A stretch of DNA of 64,000 nucleotides from Daedaleopsis sinensis (lineage: Eukaryota; Basidiomycota; Agaricomycetes; Polyporales; Polyporaceae): assembly GCA_033807695.1 (NCBI GenBank), contig CM066306.1:496001-560000 (forward strand), in the 5' to 3' direction. How positions within the stretch are numbered: position 1 is the stretch's first letter; each line of letters opens with the position of its first letter. This document shows, one piece after another, positions 43,467-55,220 of this stretch. A program made the position numbers and the translations under genes. Under the pieces are notes generated by a model. That model did no database searches. It saw only the letters and a program-made list of their open reading frames with translations, and was not told the origin of the DNA.

Positions 43467-45336
43467 CTATGAGCAGCACAAAGCAGGCAGTATTGTGCAG
43501 TATACGTAGTAAAGACTCGATGTACGTATTCTGGAGGTCAACAGAAGACACGTACATTAGACTGATCCCAAACTGTACCCGATGTGCTATTCAGTGGCAA
43601 TCCGGAAAACAGAACGAATCCGACAGACGTCACGGTCGCCACATTACTTGGTCGAGAATGGATCTAGAACAACGGCCGGAGACTGCAGTGGGGTAACATT
43701 GTCACTTTATCCAGAAAGACAAGAAGGTTGATGTACCGTGGTAGGTTCGCGACTGTCTCGTGCAAGGACTCCAGGTTGCTTGATTCGATGATGACTGAAG
43801 TTAGCACTGTCGTATAATCCAAGCGAACGCGGATCTTCTAGTACTCACAATCTCTTTCTAGTGATACGATGCCCAGATCGTGTAGGCCGTTTCAAAACGC
43901 ATTCGACCGACCACAAGTCGTCGACTCGATGCGCATCGGCTCAGCTCGAAGCCCGGCAATCGCTGTCAACGTTCACAGCTCAGCAACGCACATAATCCAT
44001 ACAGACTCGAGTTTCCGCTATCTGCTGACATCCCATGATGATGTGCAAACAGGGGAGGAGCGGGGCCCAGGCCAACTGATATCAGTCTCGGCACTCACCG
44101 GTATCGCGACGATTTTTCGTAGTCGAATGCATTTCGACACGGTTTACAGCTGGATTGAGCAGCCTTGTTCGCTGTTCGCGCCGCGCCCACGAACTTCAAG
44201 GACTTATAACCCTGAGGCTTGCCTGGACTGGACTATTCGCGCGCGATCAGTCGCGTGCACCGTTTTGTTTCGGATCGAGGAGGACTCCGTACTAAACGGC
44301 CTCAGTCGACGGCACACGTGAATCTTAAAGCCTAGACGCGAATGGATGAGTCGTACATTTGAGCGGCGTGTAGAAGCGGAAGCAAGTACCCACAAGTTCA
44401 AATCACTCAGGAAAGCGGAAGATATAGAGGATAGCTGGATCCGGAAGATCGGACAACTTACAATGCTGTGCTGGAATAGAGGCGTGCCTGCTCCGAGGGG
44501 GGTGGCGGCGGACGAGCATATGGATGGCTAAATATTGGTGCAAGCTTATCTACACGCAGGACGGTTGTCCCCGAGGGCGACAATCCACATGGGCTTAGCG
44601 TCCGCGTCTCCTCTCTTTTCAATTTGTTGGGTGGCTTTTGCTCGTGTGCCGTCAGCGGACTGCGCGGGTGTCAAAGTCTGGACAGATTCTACTCACGAGG
44701 ACTAGTCCGACCCTGGGTGTGCTCCTGTGTGCTCCGGCTGGGCGCGGTGGGATGGCAGGGGGAGCGTGAAGGGCGTTGATATGCATGCAGCCCGATAGTG
44801 GATAGGCGGAGGACGTGTTGATAGAGGTGTTGTTGGCATGTCACAGTCAGCGGAGGCGGTCCATGGATCCAGATCATCCATCACAATTCTACGGGTACGC
44901 AGATAGACGATGCGAACTGGCCAAGGACATGGCTGAGGTGTCTGTGCGCGTTGAAGAGAGTGCAGCGAGCGCGTGGGGCGGAGCAGCGAGAGGAAGTCGT
45001 TTGTGCGCGCGGGCAGGGGTCGGGAGGAGTTGTCGGGAGACGGAGTCGGAGCGCCCGACGGCGGAGAGACATGCCCCGGATTTCTCTTATCGCGACCTAT
45101 CGCGACGCGCGGAGAGCTGATACGGGTCCTCCTCAATCCCGGTTTGATAGACCGCGTGGCCCACTCCGCCGGGTACCACCACGCGCTTCCTCCAAACTCT
45201 CCTTCTCCCCAAAGGTACATATACCCAGAACGCCCGTCCGCGATGCTCTTTGCTGCATTCCACTGCCCCGCCCCGCCCCCGCGCTCCCGGCTCTCTGCCC
45301 GCCCCTCCCCCCGGCAAAGGTCATCCCAACATCAAC
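43467..45336. other. Spacer left part: promoter side of copy A and of the nucleoside transporter gene
   Basis: No convincing gene. The longest frame (43869-44321 plus, 150 residues) has no motif and no splice support. Sequence from 45180 to 45336 is C-rich and probably the leader of the transporter gene. Confidence 0.45.
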
Positions 45337-48300
45337 ATGATCACGCAGGAGACCAGCGCACCCCAGGTGCAGACCCTTGAGCGCAAGCATTCACGCTCCT
45401 CGGGCTCCGTCTCGCTCCAGAAGGTCCACTCGAAGGAGTCCCCGGCCGACGTGCGTGTCAGCGACCCCGAGAAGGGTGAACACGCCTCCGGCATCGTCGA
45501 GGAGGACGAGCCCTCGACGCTCACCAAGCTCTACCGTCGCTTCCGCCCGTTCGTCCTCATCGCCCTTGCCGCCCTCATCCTGGCCTGGTGGATCAGCTCG
45601 ACGGTGTTGGAGGCGACCAGGCATCGTTGGTGCGTTTTTCTCCATGTCTGACTCTCCCATCCCGAACCCCGCAGAAAAACCTCCACCTACGTCGCCTGTC
45701 ACGTGCTCGTTACTGATCGTGCTCTTCTTGCAGGATCGTCCAAACGTTCTGGGCTTGGTTCTTCCTCATGTGAGTGTTCGTTTGTGTTGTTCGAACCCCG
45801 TGGGGCAGCAGGAGAAGTACCTGGTCCCATTTCATAAGAAGAAGATGCTCTGCTCTGCGCAATCGGGAGTGTTTCTCGACGTTCAACAAGCTCCGAGATT
45901 CCAATCGCCAATCTGTCATCTGGCGATCGGGATGTGGCTACATGTGAGAGTTCTACGGAACTTTGAGGCATTGTTGGTACACGTGGAGCCAATCCAAAGA
46001 TTGGCTCTACATGTATATATACAGTTGAAACCACTGCGGCCACGCAGCGCTCGTGCAATGGCACGCGACGTCTCAGCGACCCATCATTCGGGACACGAAG
46101 ACCCCCAAAGCTGGTCACCGTTCTGTCTCCATGTGCCCTTCATGTTCCGGAGGGCGCAAGGAGACAGTTGCGAGCGTACACCGGCCTCCTATTGAAAGAC
46201 AGTTAGTTCTCGTTGCTGAACTATACCACCGCTTGCACCGGGGGCATTGAGCAATGTAACGAGCAGTTACATCGCGGTCACATCGTGGTCAAACTCCACA
46301 TGTATCTCGCGTGTGTCATGGTGCAGCCATGCTGGAAATATTCAAAATGTTTCCGGGTTTTTGTGTTACATCCTGGATACATTTCAAATGTGGCATGTAA
46401 CCACGATGTATTCAGCATGGAACACATTGACAAAGGAAAGTTTTATTTGAATTATGATTACGCTATAATCACAATGGAACGACTCGTTACATTGGTCGAT
46501 GCCCCCGGTGTTGGGCATTGTGACCTGCGGAGGATACTGTTCTTCCACTGAGGAGGAGGAGGAGGAGGAAGAAAGTTTTGGCAAGAGCGAAAAGCACGCT
46601 GAGCTACCCGCAAATCTTCCCTGCTTCAGCTCCGAGATTCCATCGCCAATCTGTCATCTGGTGATCGGATTGGGTACAAGCGTTCTACGGAACCTTGAGG
46701 CGTTGTTGGTGCATGTGGTGCCAGTTCGAAGATTGGCCCCACATGTCCAGTTGAAACCGCTGCGGCCACGCAGCGCTCGTACACGATGGCGCGCGGCCCA
46801 TCTTCTTCGTTCGCCATCCCTCCGGGCCATGCGCCACCGCTGAATGCACCGGACGGCTGCACTCTTGCACCGCGTTCTTAGGTGCCGCGCCGACGATACC
46901 CTCGCTTGAGCACTGTGACCTGGTCACCTGCGGAAGTTACTGTACGACTTCCCGTTCAGGGGCGGCAGAAGCAGAAGTGTCTGGTCCTATGTTATCGGGA
47001 ACCCCACGCATATCTTCTCTGCTTTACGCAAGCGGCATCGGATCGAATTGGCGATATGCGAGAGGTTCTCCGGAAATTTCAGGCATTGTTAGAACCTGTT
47101 GAAACGACATTGAGTATAAACGGAGCCACCGTACGCGGCCGCTGTCTTCATGCGTCCTCCACATTCGGCAGGGCGAAAGGAGACAGTCGCGTGCGTACAC
47201 CGGTTTCACGGTCAACTTTTGTCGTTGATCCCACCGCGTACTTGTCGCGCCGACGTTACCCCCGATTGGGTATTGCACCCTTGGGGGGATATGAGGGTCC
47301 ATGAGACGGCGTGGCGCATACCCCACATCTTTCCCATGGAGAATCACTTGTCCCCGATCTGTCTTCTTGTGATTGGTGTGCTGCTGCTGCGCCAGATTCT
47401 ACGGAGTGTTTATACCTGTTGCCCATTGTGCGTTGACACGAGTGCTGATCATGTATGCTTCTTGCGCAGCACGATCGCCTTCCGGTTCCTCCCCACCTCC
47501 ATCGTCTCGCGGCCCGTCGAGGCTGTCTGGGTGCCCTGCGTCCAGACGCCGTTCTTCGCCCTCCCGTACGCTGTCCGCCTGGGCATGGGCTGGCTTGCTC
47601 TCATCGGTATCGTCTTCGGCTCTGCGTTCGGCTTCAAGCTTGAGGGCGTGAGTTTCTCACTGCTTCAAATGGTGCGCATGTGCAGAGACTGACTGTGTCT
47701 TTCAGAACACCACCTACGGCGACCGTGCGATCTCCGTCCTCGGTCTGTTTGTCTTCCAGTTCTGCTTCTGGGCCACCTCCAAGCATCGGAGTCACATTCC
47801 ATGGTGAGAAGGACGGTGCAAAGCGCTATGGCGGCTGTATGCTCACTGGCGTCTTAGGCCGACCGTCATTGTCGGTCTTGTGATCCAGCAGGCGATCGCT
47901 ATGTTCGTGCTCAAGTCCGGGGCCGGTTTCTCGATCTTCAAGTGGATCGCGTTCCTCGCTTCCGACTTCCTCGCGCAGGCACTCCAGGGTGCTGCCTTCT
48001 TCTTCGACGTGGAGACCGTCGGCAAGCACTGGTTCTTCGTCAACACGGTGGGTCGATCGAGAGGATCGCGACGTCGTCAATACTAAGCAAATACACTCTC
48101 TAGCTCTCGTCCATCATCTTCTTCATCGCGTTCGTGCAGATGATGTACTACCTCGGCGTGATGCAGTGGCTCATCCGTGGCTTGTGCGTACTCGACCCTC
48201 TCTCCGCTAATCCCATTAGCTGACGGCTCCCACCGCGCAGCGCCTGGTTCTTCTTCAAGATCATGAACGTCTCCGGCGCTGAGGCCGTCGTCGCCGCTGC

Positions 48301-49357
48301 GTCTCCGTTCATCGGCCAGGGAGAGTCTGCATGTCTCGTCCGCCCCTACGTCGACTTCATGACCGAGTCCGAGCTCCACCTCACTATGACTTCCGGTAAG
48401 CCGCCCTTCTCCTGCCCTGTCCTTCTTTTCCGGTCTGACGCATTTGCCCCGCAAAGGTTTCTCGACAATCGCCGGTTCGGTGCTCAGCGCCTACATCGGC
48501 CTGGGTGTGCCCCCGGAGAACTTGGTCACCGCGTCGGTGATGAGTATCCCCGCGTCGATCGCGATCTCCAAGCTCCGCATCCCGGAGATGGAGGAGCCCG
48601 TCACGCGCGGCCGCGTCACCGTCGACCGCGGGTACGAGAAGAACCGTCCGGCGAACGCGCTCCACGCGTTCAGCCAGGGCGCGCTCTTCGGTCTCATCGT
48701 CGCCGGCCAGATCCTGTACGTCCCTCCGCGCTTCCTCGTCATCGTATCGAACGGTAACGCTGGACGTGTGCACACAGGACGAACGTGCTGACGGTCGTGT
48801 CGCTCGTCGCGATGATCAACGGCCTGCTCACGTACATCGGCAAGGGCTTCGGCATCCACGCGCTCACGCTGCAGCTCATCCTCCGCTACGTCTTCTACCC
48901 CGTCACGTTCTTCATCGGCGTGCCCCGCAACGAGATCCTGCGCGTCGCGGAGCTGCTCGCGACCAAGCTCGTCGAGAACGAGTTCGTCGCCTACCTCTGT
49001 GCGTCTTTCTCCTCCCTCTGTCTCCCCCAGCGCGATGTGCTGACCCCATATGCCCCATGAAGCGCTCAAACAGATTATGGCGAGCGAGAACCCGCTGTCG
49101 GCGCGCTCGTACACGATCGCGTCGTACGCGCTGTGCGGGTTCGCGAACCTCGGCTCGCTCGGCATCCAGATCGGCGTGCTCTCCGCGCTCGCGCCGTCCC
49201 GCGCCCGGACCATCGCGCGCATCGCGGGATCCGCCATGGTCTGCGGCTTCATCTCGTACGTGCCCTTACTCTGTCAGTGTCAGACGACGGCCGCTCATAT
49301 CCGCGTGCGCTACATAGGACGCTGCAGGCTGCGGGTATCGCGGGCATGCTCGTGTAA
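45337..49357 (+). CDS. Concentrative nucleoside transporter (CNT family)
   Basis: Imports nucleosides with H+ or Na+ across the plasma membrane. The cytosolic N-terminus ([20 protein letters not shown]) of about 70 residues precedes a first span, [16 protein letters not shown]. About eleven exons follow. Diagnostic segments are [37 protein letters not shown] (the CNT motif with GQxE, nucleoside-binding), [56 protein letters not shown] and [20 protein letters not shown], then [20 protein letters not shown] near the end. The gene stops at TAA 49355-49357. Intron 2 (about 45771-47469) is greatly enlarged by repeats and a MITE, while all others are about 50-80 bp. It sits alone in the spacer of the inverted duplication. 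Confidence 0.88.
45780..47310. repeat. Diverged repeat units inside intron 2 of the CNT gene
   Basis: Three copies of a unit of about 350-430 bp: about 45800-46232, 46514-46915 and 46940-47290. Shared motifs include GAGATTCCA.TCGCCAATCTG, TTCTACGGAAC.TTGAGGC, TTGAAACC.CTGCGGCCACGC (copies 1, 2) and GGCG(A/C)AAGGAGACAGT.GCG (copies 1, 3). Non-coding. They explain why this intron is about 25 times longer than its neighbours. Confidence 0.65.
46236..46510. mobile_element. 275-bp MITE with 28-bp terminal inverted repeats and TTG duplication
   Basis: The left end begins CACCGGGGGCATTGAGCAAT and the right end is its inverse with 2 mismatches in 28 bp. TTG flanks both sides (46233-46235 and 46511-46513), a 3-bp duplication as in CACTA/CMC elements. 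No coding capacity. The terminal sequence differs from the 12.2-kb element, but both share a CA(A/T)TGTAACGA motif near an end. Confidence 0.85.
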
Positions 49358-50469
49358 GACTAGTATACCACTATACCAGTATCGCTTGTACGTATACGAG
49401 TACGGTAAGTGCGAGGGCGAGGATGAGGATGGGAGTGGGGTGTATGTCTATCTCGACATCGACGCTGTCGTTGTTGTCTATCTTATTGGCCTTGGCTGTT
49501 ATTTGGGGCTCCCCTGCACGCGCGTATACGGTAACATATGCGCGTCGTGCGGGGATGGTAGAGTACTGCCGCTGTAACTCAGACTGCACTGCAAAACTTA
49601 CGTAGATCGCTCGAATGTCATGTAATGTCGTTCTCTCGACTGTGTACTTACACGTGCGGCGGATGAGGAGGTGTCGTGTCACTTGTGTTTGATCGTCGAG
49701 GACTCGAGGTGAGCGGTCAGGGGATTAGTGCGCGAATTGATCTGGCGGTATGTATGTGAGTCAGTGACCGAGACGATGCGCAACCTTGACCGTGCATCGA
49801 GGTATGTATGTGTTACCGGCCACCTCAAGGCCACGTCTCGAACTCAGGACATAGCATTGCGAAGTCAGGTGCAGGCTGCAGGGTTGTATTGAGGATCACC
49901 TATTCGCAAGGCTACGAGGCTAGATGCACAGGTCGAGTCAAATGAAGCACTTACGCATAGTAGATAGATTTCAATCATTTGTTCCTAGGAAGGCAACAAG
50001 TAGTACTCTTACGATTGTTTGTAAATAGCAACATAGACGCCAAGGGATAACACCTCCGTCACTCAGGCTGCAATATCGCCAAATTGCCCTTCTGCAGAAG
50101 GCCAACCACTGAACGTCTACTGTTGCTCAGCATAGTTTCGCCTAACACGTGTGAGTAAGTATCAGTAATCTCAATGCTTTCTGGGTAGCTGTGATGGCAA
50201 GGTTCTCGCATACATGAAGACTCATATTGAACGTTGAATAGTAGTCATCACTAACCATTTGCTAACCATTTCGCCGGACGCTCTTTCCGGTCGAACACAA
50301 CTTACACAAGCGCTTGACCAGTTCGAATCGATCCCGGTGATGAGCATCATGTATCTCTGCGCGGGTTTTCCACTGGCAGTACTTACAGTAGATCTTAGAA
50401 TTCGAGCGTACAGTACGGTAGTGTTACGGATTAGGAAACTTAGACGCTTGGGATTATTCGAGTACTTAG
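49358..50469. other. Spacer right part, no recognised gene
   Basis: About 1.1 kb of AT-richer sequence. No frame with recognisable motifs and no clear repeat apart from the block that follows. Confidence 0.5.
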
Positions 50470-50800
50470 TACTTTCGCATCGCTTAGTTAGCTCTCATAC
50501 TATGGGTACCACCACCATCGTCTACCATCGTCCGCAATACATCATCTTTCGCTCTCTCGTTCTCGTTCTCGCTCTCGTTCACGATCGACTTCCGACTTTC
50601 GATCTACGACAGACCCACCACTTCCGACGACGCGCTCCGCGCTCAGCCCGCTCGTTTCGTCCCTCGTCCGCATATCCTTTCTACACATCCCCATCGATTC
50701 TCTCTGACTCCCCTTGTGAGCACCTCGCCGGACCTTCGCACCTTCGACCTTCGCACCACCCGGAACTTCAAAGGTCATTATTATCACCGGAACGCTTCGA
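50470..50800 (+). repeat. Dispersed repeat, copy 2 (matches 6331-6664 in opposite orientation)
   Basis: Contains AGCTCTCATACTATGGGTACC, GCAATACATCATCT, CTTTCGATCTACGAC, GAGCACCTCGCC and CGCACCTTCGACC in the same order and spacing as the reverse complement of copy 1. It sits about 100 bp outside arm 2. Confidence 0.65.
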
Positions 50801-50822
50801 AGTTCGAAGCGAGCTTTCTGAT

Positions 50823-50870
50823 CTTCTTCTTCTTCTCCTCCTCCTCCTCCTCCTCCTCCTCCTCCTCCTC
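50823..50870 (+). repeat. TTC/TCC trinucleotide microsatellite
   Basis: (TTC)n passing into about 12 TCC units, immediately beside the edge of arm 2. Confidence 0.9.
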
Positions 50871-51089
50871 GTCCTCGTTCTCGTCCTGTCTACGACCGAT
50901 AACTAGGAGTCCCCGGTAAGTACATAGAGTTACTCCACGCAAGTGGGCGCTAGTGACACAGACAAAGGTGTCGCGGTCGAGCTCGAGGCACCACAAATTC
51001 CTCTTCACGAATCACCACCACTGTCACCACGACCGCCACCATCGCTCTCAAGTCTTTGTGGTTTACTGTAGTATCTGGGACTAGGCGTG

Positions 51090-54000
51090 ATGGCGCGCGA
51101 CGCTGCAGCACTCAAGCAAAAAGGAAACGAAGCATTCAAAGCGGGCGCATTGTCGAGGTACGCGTTGTTCCTCCTAAGCTCCCTTTTTTCACGTGACTTT
51201 CCGTGCATATATTGACCTTCGACGCGACATAGAGCATGCGAGCTATATGCCGAGGTGCGGGATGCCTCCAACGTGCGGCTCAGCTGCGGTGGCTCATGTG
51301 GCATTGCATGCATTTACTAAGGCAGAGGAAGCTGACGGCAGCGATCCGGTATATCCATCAAATCTCAGCGCGGCCCTCTTCGAGCTCGGAGACTACAAGC
51401 CCTGCATCGAGGCCATTCTGCGGGCATGGAGAGGCATGCGCGACACAGAAAATACGGCGGGCAGCCTGCTCGTCCGACTGTCGGCGCGCCTGGCGAAGGC
51501 CTTGAGCCATGCTGCTCACGCGCGCACGATCCAAGTCGGGGATCTGGCGGTCCTCCAGAATGAGATCGACGACTTGCGGAGTGCGGCACTGAGCACGGTC
51601 GCGAACGACGCGTCGCAGGAGACGTTGCGACGCGCCTGGGAGGAGTGGGCGCTCGTCGAATCGAGCATGTCTGACCTTTTAGGAAAGCGGGATGCTTGTC
51701 TCACAGGTCTATCGCGACTACCCCTGTTCTGCAGACCTCTGTGCGTTTCCTCGCTTTTTTATCTACGCTTATTGACTCAACGTCTTGGAACGACAGAGAC
51801 GACACGAAAGAATACTTTGGGGCGAGTCAGTTAATCTTCGGAATGTCATTTTTATTCTGACATGACTTGTGTAGGTCGGCCACGATCCAGTCATAGATCT
51901 CACTAGGGGATGGGGCGAATATCCTAACCCTCTCCACATTGGTAAGTTCTCTGACGACGACTTGGCAAACATTGCATTCATGTTTGGAGGTGTCGGCGAC
52001 GGTGAGTTTCCCAGTGTACGCACCAGACCTTCAACGGCGCCTGACATCTGTCAGCTCGTCACGTCTTCGCCTCGTTGTGTGGTCTCTCCGCCACGTACAA
52101 GGGCTTGAATCGCCCGAAGCAGAAGAAGTTCCACGCGCATATGACGCTCCTTGACATTCACGAAGTGACAATAGCCCGGGACCTCTGTGTATTTATACTC
52201 CTGCACGAGCTGAACAGCATGAAGGACGCGTCCGTCCGCGTGGAGATCAAAGCGACGCTCATGTACATGTTCTGCAGCTCTGCCATGCCCCCCTACTGCT
52301 ACACAAGGTGTGTGTTCTCTCTGTCCCGCAGCACCTTACGCTGAGACTCGATTGGCTTTCACAGGATGCAGAATCTGTTCCAGTCGGTGTCTCAACGGCT
52401 CGCCTCCAACCCCCCGGATCTCCCTCCGTGGCTGCACATCTCCCCAGCTGACATCCCTGCGATCCGCGACGCGCTGGACTTTTGGATGACCGTCAAAAGG
52501 TCGACGCGCGAAATGCTCGCCAATCACACCGTCCGACCCCTAGTAGGCGACCACACGCCCAAATCCGCCACCGTCGCCGCCGCCGAACGCACCCGCCTCA
52601 AGGCCGTGCTCCTGGGCATGTCTGCGGAGCAAATGGCCGACGCGGGCTTGTGTCCTCCTGGAGAGTCGCCGCAGATGGCGCGCAAGGTGATTCATGGCGC
52701 CATTGATGCGGTGGTCGAGCGGCTCAGACAGGAAGAGTCTCGGGAGCACTTTTGGACGGCGCACACGAAGGTACTCTTGCCGCCCAGGGAGTTGTGGACG
52801 CGGCATCCGAGTTTCGGGCCTGCATGGGCAGAGCTCGAGAGCCAAGACCAGTTCACCTCTCAGTTGAAGATGTCGCCGTCTAGCTTGAAACAGGTAAGAG
52901 GACCTGAAACGAACGACTGCTACTTGTGTATCTCACAATGCTGGCAGGTTGTCAGCCACATCGAGAGCAGTTGGAAACCGAATGTCATCATGTTTGTGAG
53001 TACTATGGACTGTATATGTCAACGACAGTCTATCTTGACCACTACGACAGGATCGCTCCGCCGACGATCCCGTATGCCGTAGATATCATGGCGGCTATCG
53101 ACAGATGATGAACGACCATTCCGAAGTGGACGAGTTGCAAACGTACACCGACACCCTACACGCTGGAACCGCTAGGGCCTCCCCCAAGCTGCGAGGCAAA
53201 TCCGGGAAATCCCTGATCATGCCCAAGCTCGCATATGAAGTGTGCGATATCTTCTTTGAAGATGTCGCAGCGGCACTCCGCGACCTCGAGCAGAAGGTCA
53301 CCCTTGAATTCCTCATCGGAGGACTTTCCGAAGAGCTCGCCAAAATGCGGTGTGGAGCGGACAGTTCGCGCCCGAAGAAATTCTCAAAGAAGTTTGTTCG
53401 GATGTGGTTGAGCAATGTCCCGTGAGTGAGGCCAGTCGAGTCACTCTTGTCTTATCTTCCTAACCTGGTGGTCTATAGCGACTACACCCATTTCTTGATG
53501 AATATCATTCTTTATGTCGCACCCAACCTGCAGGACCGCCCTTATGCTGCTCTGGCATGCAATTCGCTATTGAACACGACAGCGTGGGGCGGTAGTCAGG
53601 ACCTACTATTCCACACGTATGTCTCCCCTTCTGTCTCTACGCCACCTGTCCAACTGAGAACTGTATGTCCACCAAGGTACACCCTGCTGACGGTTGCAGA
53701 ACTCCCTCGATACCTGCCGTGTACGATCCTCAACTCCCAAGTCATCATACATCTCCTCGAGCTCGGCCCGGTCCCCTCCCTGCCGCAACCTCTCTCCTCG
53801 CTCGCTTGCCGCGACGAGCTGACGATCTGGCTCACCCGTGTCCTCTTCAACACATTCATCCACGGTCGCTGTTCGTCCTCGCAGAGGATCGGCGGCGACG
53901 TACGCCTCCCCCACAACCTCGTTGCGTTCTTCGGCCTCCTCATGCGGCTCCACGAGATCGGCTACCCAGGCCACTGGCTCTCCGAGTTTCTCGCCCGCGT

Positions 54001-54652
54001 CCTCAGCGGGCGCATGGTCTCCGACATCGCGCCCTACAACGGCGAGTTCCCGATCCCCGTGCGCGAGAGCCTCCGGCGCGTGCCCGCGCGCACGGTCTGC
54101 ACCGACCCGTGGCTAGTCGAGTTCGAGACGATCGTCGCGACGGCGTACTACGCTATCCCGTTCCCCGTCGCGTCTGCGCTCCCGGCCGACTTCTCGCGCG
54201 ACGCGACGGACATCGTGGAGTGGGAGGCGCGTGTGCGGCCGAGGTCCGCGACCTCCGCGCGGTCGACCAGCTACCACAACGTCCCGTACCAGCCCGTCGC
54301 GCATCTGCTGTTCTACAGACAGGACAAGGTGAGCGCGGAGGACGTGATCGGGCACATGTCGGACGTGTTCGAGGGGCGGAGGGCCGGGCTCGTCCCCGGG
54401 ACGTTCTTTGTGCTCACTTCGCAGGAGCGTGTGATGTACCGCGAAGAGATCAGGTTCCGGATGAGCAGGAGGCGGGTCGAGAGGATGCGCGGGGAGAATT
54501 GGGCAGTCGTTGTGTATCGGAACGATGTTGGGACCATCGGTGAGTGACCAGCTCAACAATCTGGTATGCGACTGCGCTGACAGTGTCTTGCAGCTACGTA
54601 TCCGGTTCCTATCGCGTCGTGGGTCCTTCGGGTCGCATCTGACAAGAAGTAG
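51090..54652 (+). CDS. TPR / DUF4470 domain protein, copy B
   Basis: ATG at 51090 to TAG at 54650-54652, multi-exon, about 1,000 residues. Exon 1 encodes MARDAAALKQKGNEAFKAGA, exon 2 is a short one (CELYAE), and exon 3 starts AEEADGSDPVYPSNLSAAL: a TPR-like N-terminus. Later exons encode GHDPVIDLTRGWGEYPNPLH, the DUF4470-like KKFHAHMTLLDIHEVTIARD, LPPWLHISPADIPAIRDALD, FFEDVAAALRDLEQKVTLEF, YTHFLMNIILYVAPNLQDR, LPHNLVAFFGLLMRLHEIGY, TAYYAIPFPVASALPADFSR and a last exon ATYPVPIASWVLRVASDKK. All exons are open. It differs from copy A mainly at silent sites, which implies selection on both. Function unknown. Confidence 0.8.
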
Positions 54653-55220
54653 TTTTTAAGTATGCATGCCATCATCTTAGTAGCGGGTCAGACTCTCTTC
54701 TACAGTTTGAGTAGCACAGGTGCGTGAATCCGGAAGAGTGAGGGTGAATCTACGTCGACGCTGTGGTTATCAGTCTTGGCCCTGTCAGCTTTGGCTGTGA
54801 CTTAGGGTTATCATGCACGCATACCCCATGTACACCCTCCCTGTCCTGGCCGCCCGCCGCCAGCGGACTCACTGTGACAAGGGTTACAAACATAGCAAGT
54901 AGGATCAATACAGGTAACGCGCTGGCTTACAGCTGTTTTCATACCGTTAGACCCTTTTCCGTCCGAAATACACACTTCAGTACCCTCATGCCGATATCCA
55001 TAAGATTTCTGGCTAAGGGACATTCATGTACTGGCCGTCAATGGGAAATATGAACCATTATTGCGGGTGGTAGCCTGTTCGGCGTCGTGGGAATTATTGC
55101 GTGTCACACTAATGTCTCAAGTATTTCCCTTCGAAGTTCGAGCGGATTCCACCGTTGCCCGTCGTGCCTACGACTTCAAGATTTTATCAACGCGCCGAAC
55201 CTTTATCTCCCTTCATCTTC
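54653..55220. other. Intergenic between copy-B genes
   Basis: Partly matches 39102-39722 in reverse. It contains the promoter of DUF4246 copy B. No gene recognised. Confidence 0.5.

Noticed and set aside
43869..44321. 150-residue plus-strand frame in the spacer
   Set aside because: No motif, no codon bias and no splice sites; kept only as intergenic.
50300..50330. GTTCGAATC string resembling a tRNA T-loop
   Set aside because: No matching acceptor, D or anticodon stems around it.
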